Below, in pieces: positions 55,626-63,259 of a stretch of 64,000 nt of DNA. A program made the position numbers and the translations under genes. Position 1 is the stretch's first letter. Each line of letters starts with the position of its first letter. Source of the DNA: Reinekea thalattae (GTDB taxonomy: Bacteria; Pseudomonadota; Gammaproteobacteria; Pseudomonadales; Natronospirillaceae); NCBI RefSeq assembly GCF_008041945.1, contig NZ_VKAD01000001.1:434001-498000 (forward strand), in the 5' to 3' direction. The notes under the pieces were generated by a model. That model ran no database searches and had not been told where the DNA came from. It was given only the letters and a program-made list of their open reading frames with translations.

Positions 55626-56759
55626 GTGGCAGAAGATTCCTCCCAGGAGAAGACCGAAGAACCCACGACGAAACGCAAAGAAAAAGCGCGAGAAGAGGGG
55701 AATGTTGCTCGGTCTAAAGAACTTAACACCAGCGCGGTGTTAATCGTTGCTGCCTTTAGTTTTATCTTTTTTGGCCCAATGCTAACGCGATCATTTATGG
55801 CGATCATGGCGTTGTGTTTTTCATTTGATCCAAGAGCCAGTTGGGACGATAAAATAGCGGGGCAGTATCTAAATGCTTCGTTATTTGAAGCGTTATTAGC
55901 GATTAGCCCTATCTTGATTATGTTGATTATTGTGTCGTTGGTTGCACCGATCAGCTTAGGCGGTTGGAACTTTTCAACCAAGGCGCTTCAGCCAAAGGGG
56001 TCTCGAATCAATCCGTTATCAGGCATTAAACGGATGTTTTCATTAAATGCTTTGGTTGAACTAGCAAAAAGTTGGGCCAAGGTAATTATTGTTTGTGGTG
56101 TTGCCGTTTTAGTATTGATTGGATTGAAAAATGATTTTTTATCGATGGTTTTTCAGCCGACAGAAAACGCCATTGCTCATGCCGCGAAAATAATCGCATG
56201 GTCATTTTTATTAATTGCCAGCAGCACAGTCATCATTGCCATCGTCGATATTCCTTTTCAGGTTTACAGCCACGCTAAAAAACTGCGCATGACGATGCAG
56301 GAAATTAAGGATGAATATAAAAATACTGAAGGTAAGCCAGAAGTTAAGGCGAAAGTAAGACAGCTGCAACGTGAAATGGCAAACCGACGTATGATGAAAG
56401 ATGTACCTGAAGCCGATGTTATTATTACCAACCCGACTCACTATGCGGTTGCTCTAAAATATAAACCGCACGAAATGCCAGCGCCTATTATGGTTGCAAA
56501 GGGTGCTGACCATGTGGCGTTTAAAATTATTGAGATTGGTGAAGAGTATAAAATTCCAGTATTACAAATACCGGCATTAGCGCGTTCTATCTATCACAAC
56601 ACAGAAATTGGCGCGGAGATTCCAGAAGGCCTTTATATCGCCGTGGCACAGGTCTTGGCATACATTTACCAGATCGACCAATGGAAGCGAGGGCAAGCTC
56701 AGGAGCCGCCTAGAAAGCCTGATTACCCGATTCCGGATGATTTACGCGCAGATGAATAA
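55626..56759 (+). CDS. flhB: Flagellar export switch protein FlhB
   Basis: A 377-aa export-specificity switch. The N-terminal block KTEEPTTKRKEKAREEGNVA, four membrane helices and the self-cleavage site N269-P-T-H (ITNPTHYAVALKY) are present. The start is GTG with GGAGGAGAG upstream. The flhA and flhF genes that commonly follow are absent here. Confidence 0.97.
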   Translation: MAEDSSQEKTEEPTTKRKEKAREEGNVARSKELNTSAVLIVAAFSFIFFGPMLTRSFMAIMALCFSFDPRASWDDKIAGQYLNASLFEALLAISPILIMLIIVSLVAPISLGGWNFSTKALQPKGSRINPLSGIKRMFSLNALVELAKSWAKVIIVCGVAVLVLIGLKNDFLSMVFQPTENAIAHAAKIIAWSFLLIASSTVIIAIVDIPFQVYSHAKKLRMTMQEIKDEYKNTEGKPEVKAKVRQLQREMANRRMMKDVPEADVIITNPTHYAVALKYKPHEMPAPIMVAKGADHVAFKIIEIGEEYKIPVLQIPALARSIYHNTEIGAEIPEGLYIAVAQVLAYIYQIDQWKRGQAQEPPRKPDYPIPDDLRADE

Positions 56760-56794
56760 CAGCCTTACTTCTATAACCTGTTTCTCATTAAAGG

Positions 56795-57499
56795 CTAGTG
56801 TAACCAAGCATTTAGCAGCCAAGCGATAGCGTAAAGCGGAAGCTGGTGAACTAAATAAACAATCAGACTATTACGGCCTAACCAATGAATGAGCGTATTG
56901 ATACTGCCTAATGGCAGGCGCTTTCGTCGCAATGCTCTTTTATGACCGATAAAAATTCCGATATAAACCATTCCTAACCAAGGGATTAAACGAGTCAGGT
57001 CGATAGTGCCATGAGGTAAGTGCAAAGGTTCATGCAAGGCTTGGTATAAAAAACTAAGATTGAACCAGGGAGTGAGTAGGAACAGTAAAAAAATACTTAA
57101 GCCGAATAAGCCTGCTAGTGATGGCTTGTTGACTAATGGCAAGCTTAATAGCGATGCAATAAAAATAAAATGCAGCACGCCAAACCAAACCCAAGACGTT
57201 GGGTACATGAAATAACTTGAAACACTGATGATCAACGCAGCAACCAACAGCTTACCTTGTCGGTATATAAATTTATGCCATTGAATTTTAGCTGAGTGAG
57301 CTAGCGCTAAACTGGCACCGACGGGAATAAAAAATAGCGTCAATATCAAATAGCGGAACCAGCTGAAGAAGCCTCCTTTTAGAGAAAATTCGATAAAATT
57401 AAATAGGCTCAGATCGTAACAAAAATGAAAAATTGCCATCAGTAGCACGGCTATGCCGCGCATCTGATCAATAATATATAAGCGATTATTTTGCTGCAT
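56795..57499 (-). CDS. Multi-spanning membrane protein, HGSNAT/DUF1624-like acyltransferase
   Basis: A 234-aa integral membrane protein with about seven hydrophobic segments. The start RLYIIDQMRGIAVLLMAIFHFCYDL, with conserved Asp, Arg and His, resembles the heparan-alpha-glucosaminide N-acetyltransferase catalytic family (DUF1624), which moves acyl groups across membranes. Bacterial roles are mostly unknown. It faces flhB tail to tail, 35 nt apart, and ends with IHWLGRNSLIVYLVHQ, also typical of such acyltransferases. Confidence 0.75.
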   Translation of the reverse strand: MQQNNRLYIIDQMRGIAVLLMAIFHFCYDLSLFNFIEFSLKGGFFSWFRYLILTLFFIPVGASLALAHSAKIQWHKFIYRQGKLLVAALIISVSSYFMYPTSWVWFGVLHFIFIASLLSLPLVNKPSLAGLFGLSIFLLFLLTPWFNLSFLYQALHEPLHLPHGTIDLTRLIPWLGMVYIGIFIGHKRALRRKRLPLGSINTLIHWLGRNSLIVYLVHQLPLYAIAWLLNAWLH

Positions 57500-57549
57500 A
57501 GCCTTACCTTAAAATCTAAAACAATAAAGCAGTGGAGGTTTAATAGACG

Positions 57550-58164
57550 TTACGGAGTGACAGGGCGGTAATGAATCTGATGGTGAGGTTGGTTTTTATA
57601 CCAGGCCAACTGATGCTGTAATGAAGAAGATTCAGACCGCCAGGCTGTTTTTAGAATCACATTGTCGGCGGCTAAGTCTTCGCCAGTCACTTGGCTTGAT
57701 GCCATGGCAGGTTTTTTATACAGCGTTTCGTCGCTATAGGGTTGCCCATACTGTGCCGATATAAATGAGCGAACCGTATAATATTGTTCCAGTGCGCGAT
57801 TAAAGTCGCCTTTATTCATCGGTTGAAATAGAAACCGGCCTTCGGTCAGTACGCCGTCTTCGAACTGATAAATCAGCCGACTATGATCAATTCCCTTAAT
57901 AGCAACACTGAAAATTAGATAGCCGTCGGCACCAAAGGGCGTCAAGTTTGGTCGAGTTTCTAGAGCTTTAACCTCTTCTATACTCATACCCCAATCAGCA
58001 ACGCCGAAATCATTGGCGAGCGATAACGAGCTAAGGCCCATCGACAGCAAAAAAATACTGACAAAATGGCCTGAATGGTTCGCTAATCGCTTGGCGACCT
58101 TAGCTGTCGCTGTCAGCGGGAGCAATAATGAGAACGGTTTAATTAAAGAGTTGCAGTAATTCAT
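57550..58164 (-). CDS. Secreted/periplasmic hypothetical protein
   Basis: I do not recognise this gene. A hydrophobic segment (FVSIFLLSMGLSSLSLAND) looks like a signal peptide, but it lies about 35-50 residues from the chosen ATG, so the true start may be further inside. The mature part begins DFGVADWGMSIEEVKALE, a pattern seen in several uncharacterised exported proteins. It overlaps the preceding small basic gene by 26 nt on the same strand, suggesting co-transcription. Confidence 0.6.
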   Translation of the reverse strand: MNYCNSLIKPFSLLLPLTATAKVAKRLANHSGHFVSIFLLSMGLSSLSLANDFGVADWGMSIEEVKALETRPNLTPFGADGYLIFSVAIKGIDHSRLIYQFEDGVLTEGRFLFQPMNKGDFNRALEQYYTVRSFISAQYGQPYSDETLYKKPAMASSQVTGEDLAADNVILKTAWRSESSSLQHQLAWYKNQPHHQIHYRPVTP

Positions 58165-58471
58165 CGCCGGATAACTGATCAAAGTCTTTTGTGGGTTTAT
58201 CTTCTTTACGCTGCTTTGTATCGACCGCTAGGCGTGTATCTTCAGCTTTTTTAAGCCGCTCACGAACTTTTTGCTGGCCCGCACTGGTATCTGCAAGATT
58301 GTTTTCTGCAAGATAACGCTGATACGCCGACTTTTGCTTCTTTTTATGCTTGGCAAGTCGGTTGTGGCTAGGGATTTTGCCCATTTCCCCTTGCTTGATG
58401 AAATCCTTCTTCGAGCCGGTTTTAATGCCGACTCGATCCTTCATCCTTCTGGATTTTCTTGATCGAGACAT
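58139..58471 (-). CDS. Small basic hypothetical protein
   Basis: A 110-aa, very Lys/Arg-rich protein without Cys. The N-terminus (MSRSRKSRRMKDRVG) is highly positive and likely binds nucleic acid or ribosomes; the end (FDQLSGDELLQLFN) is acidic and helical. It bears faint resemblance to YihI-type proteins, which I do not consider enough for a name. AGGCG precedes the ATG. It diverges from tas with 73 nt between. Confidence 0.65.
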   Translation of the reverse strand: MSRSRKSRRMKDRVGIKTGSKKDFIKQGEMGKIPSHNRLAKHKKKQKSAYQRYLAENNLADTSAGQQKVRERLKKAEDTRLAVDTKQRKEDKPTKDFDQLSGDELLQLFN

Positions 58472-58544
58472 ATTTCGCCTATATTTCTAGTGTTTAAAGG
58501 CCTTATTATAGCCTGATTCGTTTGATATTTGCGTGGAGATCATC

Positions 58545-59576
58545 ATGGAATACCGACTGTTAGGTCGTACCGATATAAAAGTATCTAAAATTTGCCTTGG
58601 CACTATGACCTTTGGTGAACAAAATACCGAATCAGAGGCGCATGAACAAATGGATTATGCCATTGCGCATGGCGTTAATTTCTTTGATGCAGCAGAAATG
58701 TATCCAGTACCCCCTAAGCCTGAGACTCAGGGCTTAACAGAGCAATATATTGGTTCTTGGTTCGCTAAAACCGGTAACCGAGATAAAGTAATTATGGCGA
58801 CGAAGGTTGCTTCTAATGGCATGGATCATATTCGTCCAAACGCCGATTTGCGCGCCGCAGAGATCATAGAAGCCGCAGAAAAAAGCTTAAAGCGTTTACA
58901 GACAGATTACATCGATCTGTACCAACTTCATTGGCCAAGCCGTCCAACCAATTTTTTTGGTCAGCTAGGCTTTAGCTACCCAGCTAAAGATACTGGTGTG
59001 CCTATTGAAGAGACATTAGAGGCCTGTACTCGCTTAGTACAGTCGGGCAAGGTTCGCCATATTGGCGTTTCTAATGAGACCCCTTGGGGAGTCTCTGAAT
59101 ACTTAAGGTTGTCACGTGAAAGCGACTTGACTCGAATAGCGTCAATTCAGAACCCCTATAATCTACTTAACAGAACGTTTGAAATAGGCTTGGGTGAATT
59201 TGCTAAAGAAGAGCAGGTTGGCCTGTTAGCCTATTCGCCGCTTGGTATGGGGATTTTGACAGGTAAGTATCGTCACGGTGCTCGCCCTGCAAACGCACGT
59301 TTGACAATTTTTACTCGCTTTCAGCGTTACATGACTGAACTTGCTGACCAGATGACAGAGCAATACCTTCAGTTAGCTGAAAAGCATCAGTTAAACCCGG
59401 CTCAGATGGCGTTAGCCTTTGTTAATGATCGCCCGTTTGTGACCAGCAATATTATTGGCGCAACCTCGGTAGAGCAGTTAAAAACCAATATAGACAGTGC
59501 TTATCTCACACTTAACGAAGAGGTTCTTAAAGATATCGAGGCGCTACATGCGGCTCAGCCAAACCCTTGCCCGTAA
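58545..59576 (+). CDS. tas: Aldo/keto reductase Tas
   Basis: A 343-aa NADP(H)-dependent aldo-keto reductase. The start MEYRLLGRTDIKVSKICLGTM, catalytic Asp/Tyr in FFDAAEMYPVPP, catalytic Lys in MATKVAS and His in LYQLHWPSR match the Tas (YgdS) group. The ATG at 58545 with GGAG six bases upstream is preferred over the GTG at 58533. The physiological substrate is unknown. It stands alone. Confidence 0.9.
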   Translation: MEYRLLGRTDIKVSKICLGTMTFGEQNTESEAHEQMDYAIAHGVNFFDAAEMYPVPPKPETQGLTEQYIGSWFAKTGNRDKVIMATKVASNGMDHIRPNADLRAAEIIEAAEKSLKRLQTDYIDLYQLHWPSRPTNFFGQLGFSYPAKDTGVPIEETLEACTRLVQSGKVRHIGVSNETPWGVSEYLRLSRESDLTRIASIQNPYNLLNRTFEIGLGEFAKEEQVGLLAYSPLGMGILTGKYRHGARPANARLTIFTRFQRYMTELADQMTEQYLQLAEKHQLNPAQMALAFVNDRPFVTSNIIGATSVEQLKTNIDSAYLTLNEEVLKDIEALHAAQPNPCP

Positions 59577-59706
59577 AATGGTGCACATCGCTCTACAGTA
59601 AGCGTTGAGATAACGCCAGTCAGTGTCTGGAATTAGCGCTGGCTGGTACCTTACAGCAAAAGATTGGGCGCAGTTTTATTTACTTATGGCAGAGTTGCTC
59701 GGCAAC

Positions 59707-60480
59707 CTACCACTGATCTCGAAGCGCGCGAAGTGCTTTGAATTGCTCGATACGGCTGTCTTTGCCAGTCAGTTCACGGACTTCATTGGAGTCGAGTCTT
59801 AAGAATAGGTTGTAGCTTTTTTCATCCTGCCAGCGTTGTATCGGTCGCGAGTCGTGACTTTCGGCTTCTGCTGCCTGCAGTGCTTGTTCAGCCGCTTTTA
59901 ATGTCGGGCAATGCTTTAAGGTGAATTTAAGATTGCTCACCATGTAGTCATGACCAACATAAATCTGGCATTGCTCAGTGAGTAACTGGTGCAGGCGTTC
60001 AATACTGTGATAAAGCTGCTCTACATCGCCGGATTTGGTATTGCCTACACCGGCATTAAATAGCGTATCGCCTGCCAGAATAAAGTTATCAGTTGGCTGC
60101 TGCAGATCTTGATAAAGATACACGCCGTGTCCTGCGATATGCCCAGGAGTGAGAAACAGTTTGACGCTGTGGTGCTGGCTAAGATCCACCTCATCGCCAT
60201 CTTCTAGCCAAATATCGGCATCCATTGCGTTTTTACAGGTGTGTGGTGCGTAAACTTGTGCGCTAGTCAATTCCTTCAAACGGTTGACATCTTTAATATG
60301 ATCCCAATGTTCATGGGTAACCCATATTTGTGTAATGTTGAGTTTGTTATCATCAGCAATACTGATTAAATGGTCCGCATCGAACGGGTCGACTGCCGCG
60401 GCGACACCCGTCGTCGGGCAATAAGCAAGGTAGTTGTAGTTATCGGCTGAATTAGGTAAATAGGTTCGAATGATCTTCAT
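59707..60480 (-). CDS. gloB: Hydroxyacylglutathione hydrolase (glyoxalase II)
   Basis: A 257-aa metallo-beta-lactamase-fold enzyme that hydrolyses S-lactoylglutathione to lactate and glutathione. Metal motif THEHWDH (residues 55-61), ligands in GHIAGHG and AGDTLFNAGVG, and GHDY are all present. The C-terminal block EKSYNLFLRLDSNEVRE corresponds to the glutathione-binding HAGH domain. It is divergently placed from yaaA. Confidence 0.92.
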   Translation of the reverse strand: MKIIRTYLPNSADNYNYLAYCPTTGVAAAVDPFDADHLISIADDNKLNITQIWVTHEHWDHIKDVNRLKELTSAQVYAPHTCKNAMDADIWLEDGDEVDLSQHHSVKLFLTPGHIAGHGVYLYQDLQQPTDNFILAGDTLFNAGVGNTKSGDVEQLYHSIERLHQLLTEQCQIYVGHDYMVSNLKFTLKHCPTLKAAEQALQAAEAESHDSRPIQRWQDEKSYNLFLRLDSNEVRELTGKDSRIEQFKALRALRDQW

Positions 60481-60528
60481 AGCTCAACCATAATAAGTGT
60501 TTAAACCAGTGTAGAGGTTCTTAAAATA

Positions 60529-61314
60529 ATGTTGAAGCCATTGGCGGTAATTTCACCCGCTAAAAAATTAGATTTTGACACTGAAGCTCCCGTGCAGGAC
60601 AGCAGTGAGTTTCGTTTTGGTCAGCAAGCGCAAGCGTTAATCAGTGAGCTACGTCAATTGAGTGTTGGCGATATCAAAGCATTAATGAAGTTAAGTGATG
60701 CTTTAGCGGAACTTAACCATGAACGATATCAGCAATGGCAAGCTAAGATGAGCCCGCAAAACAGTAAGCAGGCGATGTTTGCATTTAAAGGCGATGTTTA
60801 TACGGGTATGAGTGCAGAAACTCTAACCGCTGAACAAATCAGTGCGGCGCAGCATCAGTTTCGTATTCTTTCAGGACTGTATGGCCTATTAAAGCCGCTT
60901 GATCTAATTCAACCTTATCGATTAGAGATGGGCACGGGATTAAAAACGCAGCAGGGTGATAACCTCTATAAATTTTGGGGTGATCAGTTAACTAATCAGT
61001 TGAATGACGATATCAAAGCAGAAGGTGCCAATGTGTTGGTTAACCTAGCTTCGATTGAATATTTTAAAGCCATTCAACCGAAAGCATTAGACGTTCCGGT
61101 AATTACCCCAGTGTTTAAAGATGGGAAAAATGGCGAGTATAAAGTTCGCTCTTTTCTAGCAAAAAAAGCAAGAGGCATGATGGTTCGTTATTTGTTGGAC
61201 GAACAGCCAAGCAGTGAACAGGCGTTAAAAAGTTTTAACTACGGCGGTTATGCTTTTTCGGCAGCTGAATCAGACGATACAACCTGGGTATTTAAGCGCT
61301 CGGAGCAGGCTTAA
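60529..61314 (+). CDS. yaaA: Peroxide stress protein YaaA
   Basis: A 261-aa DUF328 protein. In E. coli YaaA lowers free iron and protects DNA under hydrogen peroxide stress. The start VISPAKKLDFD and blocks RILSGLYGLLKPLDLIQPYR and LVNLASIEYFKAI are diagnostic. GAGG precedes the ATG. Confidence 0.95.
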   Translation: MLKPLAVISPAKKLDFDTEAPVQDSSEFRFGQQAQALISELRQLSVGDIKALMKLSDALAELNHERYQQWQAKMSPQNSKQAMFAFKGDVYTGMSAETLTAEQISAAQHQFRILSGLYGLLKPLDLIQPYRLEMGTGLKTQQGDNLYKFWGDQLTNQLNDDIKAEGANVLVNLASIEYFKAIQPKALDVPVITPVFKDGKNGEYKVRSFLAKKARGMMVRYLLDEQPSSEQALKSFNYGGYAFSAAESDDTTWVFKRSEQA

Positions 61315-61376
61315 TGCTCAAACTTCTGTTGAAGCGGTTTTTTAAAACAATTTTAATAACTATTTAGGGGATAAAA

Positions 61377-61955
61377 ATGAAACAAGCGTTAAGATCTCTA
61401 GCGCTATTAAGCAGTAGCTTTATGGTTCTGCTTTCTGGTTGCTCTCAGCTGTCACCACAGTTAATCAGTTTGAATACCGATGTCGAAAGTGCCATTAATG
61501 CGCCGGTAACATTGTCGGTAAGTGTGACCGATAATCGTGCTGATAATATTATTGGTTATCGTGGTGGTGTCTATTCAGACACTTCAACTATTCAGCCAAA
61601 AGAGCCTTTGCAAGATCAGGTGGCTGATATTGTTTCTGAATTATTAGTAGAAGGTGGTGCGACCCTAACTAACGCCTTTCCACTCTATGATATAGAAATT
61701 TCTATTGACGAGTTTAGCTATAAAACTGAGCCTCAAAAGGCAAATATTATGCGCTCTACCGCGGTAGCAGAAATGAGTATCTTTATTAACAATGGTGCCA
61801 AGAGCTTTAAAAATGGTTTTAGAACCAGCGAATATATAGAAACTTTCGGCTACCCGAATGAACAGAAGAACGAGCAGCTATTGAATGGCGTATTCAGTTC
61901 GGTTATTGAGAGAATGCTTAGCGACCCAGCGTTAGAAAAATTCTTAGCTGAATAA
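61377..61955 (+). CDS. yajG: YajG-family lipoprotein
   Basis: A 192-aa lipoprotein. The signal peptide ends in lipobox LLSGC (Cys22), so it is lipid-anchored, probably to the outer membrane. The mature domain (NAPVTLSVSVTDNRADNIIGYRGG) fits the YajG family of unknown function. GGGGATAAAA precedes the ATG; the gene ends at a bidirectional terminator. Confidence 0.87.
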   Translation: MKQALRSLALLSSSFMVLLSGCSQLSPQLISLNTDVESAINAPVTLSVSVTDNRADNIIGYRGGVYSDTSTIQPKEPLQDQVADIVSELLVEGGATLTNAFPLYDIEISIDEFSYKTEPQKANIMRSTAVAEMSIFINNGAKSFKNGFRTSEYIETFGYPNEQKNEQLLNGVFSSVIERMLSDPALEKFLAE

Positions 61956-61980
61956 GCTGTAGAGTCGAACTAGCTAAAGA

Positions 61981-62010
61981 AAAAATGCCGACCATAAGGT
62001 CGGCATTTTT
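61981..62010. terminator. Bidirectional rho-independent terminator
   Basis: A 13-bp perfect stem (61981-61993 with 61998-62010) with a 4-nt loop, A-run on one side and T-run on the other, between yajG and the LysR gene. Confidence 0.94.
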
Positions 62011-62012
62011 CG

Positions 62013-62939
62013 TTATCGTTTGGCTGATTTGACTGGCAGATCATCCAAATTATTGTTTTCGAAATAACTGGCCATAAAATCGACAAAGGCGCGACTTTTG
62101 GCTGACAAGTAACGATTCTCTGGATAAACCACGTGAATGGTGCGAGTTGGGAAGTTAATTTCTGGTAATAGCTGCACCAGCTTGCCACTGTCTAGATGTT
62201 GTCTGATTAAATAAAGTGGCAGTGCGGCAACGCCCATACCATTCAATGTTGCTTCACATAATGTATCTAGGTCGTTAACAGTAAAGCGACGTTCTTTATT
62301 TGCCAGCCCAGCTTCCTTGATAAAACGCTTAATCCAACGAGGTTCGGCAAAATCGATACCGGATACCATCAATAGGTGATGGTCAATTAAGTCATTCAAG
62401 TGCTGAGGTGTGGAGTGGCTATCTAAATAATCTTTAGAGGCAACTAAAACAACTTTTTGCCGTGCGACAGGCCGTGCGACCAGTCGACTGTCTTGCAGTG
62501 AGCCTAGGTGGATCGATAAATCGATGCCGTCACGCACCAAATCCAATCCTTTATCTGCCAGCGTTAGATCGAAGTTTACGTTAGGGTACTGTTTTAGAAA
62601 TTCAGCAAAGATTCTCATTAGCATGGCTCGACCAAAGGTCGGCGTCGCAGATATTCGTAATGTGCCCTGAGGTGAAGTTTCGAGATCTTTCACCATGTGT
62701 TCGGCTTCTTCTAAATCTTCTAATAACCGGCTGCAGCGATTGTAAAATAGCTGGCCTGCTTCGGTAGGGCTAACAGAGCGAGTTGTACGGTTAAGCAGGC
62801 GAACCCCTAAGCGATCTTCTAATAGACTGATTTGTTTGCTGACCGCAGAGGGCGTAAGGCCCATTTGATGTGCAGCATTAGTAAAGTTGTTCGCTTTGAC
62901 GACGGTAGTAAAAATAATAAGTGAGTCCAGACGCGCCAT
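62013..62939 (-). CDS. LysR-family transcriptional regulator
   Basis: A 308-aa regulator with the N-terminal winged HTH (FTNAAHQMGLTPSAVSKQIS, then LGVRLLNRTTRSVSPTEAG) and a periplasmic-binding-protein-like effector domain. It resembles the CrgA/DmlR-type subgroup. No obvious target is adjacent, as the neighbouring genes are not divergent metabolic genes; the divergent gene is the sigma-28-driven DUF5610 gene. Confidence 0.93.
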   Translation of the reverse strand: MARLDSLIIFTTVVKANNFTNAAHQMGLTPSAVSKQISLLEDRLGVRLLNRTTRSVSPTEAGQLFYNRCSRLLEDLEEAEHMVKDLETSPQGTLRISATPTFGRAMLMRIFAEFLKQYPNVNFDLTLADKGLDLVRDGIDLSIHLGSLQDSRLVARPVARQKVVLVASKDYLDSHSTPQHLNDLIDHHLLMVSGIDFAEPRWIKRFIKEAGLANKERRFTVNDLDTLCEATLNGMGVAALPLYLIRQHLDSGKLVQLLPEINFPTRTIHVVYPENRYLSAKSRAFVDFMASYFENNNLDDLPVKSAKR

Positions 62940-63094
62940 AAGTTGGGATCCTGTTTGCTACTGTTAAAGCGCTATAATAGTCACTTAAAGGGCTTTTATC
63001 TAGGTTATTGTTGAGTAAAATTTGATAATAAGGCGAATTTGTTGGTGATTATCAATTTTTAGGCTCTTATTGTTTCCTGCTGCTAGAGCGGAAC

Positions 63095-63122
63095 CTAAAT
63101 AAAGGGCACTAAATAAAGGACA
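63095..63122 (+). repeat. 14-nt tandem duplication in the LysR-DUF5610 gap
   Basis: CTAAATAAAGGGCA at 63095-63108 is followed directly by CTAAATAAAGGACA at 63109-63122. It lies 49 nt upstream of the sigma-28 promoter in the 320-nt divergent gap, which otherwise shows nothing more I can name. Confidence 0.75.
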
Positions 63123-63170
63123 TAGATAGTGATAATGGCGAGGTGTTCTAAGCTTCTGTTAAATTCTTGC

Positions 63171-63197
63171 TTTAGTTATCCATTATTCGGCCGATAA
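63171..63197 (+). promoter_or_regulatory. Sigma-28 (FliA) promoter upstream of the DUF5610 gene
   Basis: -10 GCCGATAA (63190-63197) matches the consensus exactly; the -35 TTTAGTTA (63171-63178) keeps the AGTT core at the right 11-nt spacing. It lies 63 nt before the GTG start. Confidence 0.82.
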
Positions 63198-63259
63198 AAA
63201 GTTAGGCTATTTTAAATTTATGCATACCCTTAGCGCGTATTCAACAGGAGTCTTCTGCC

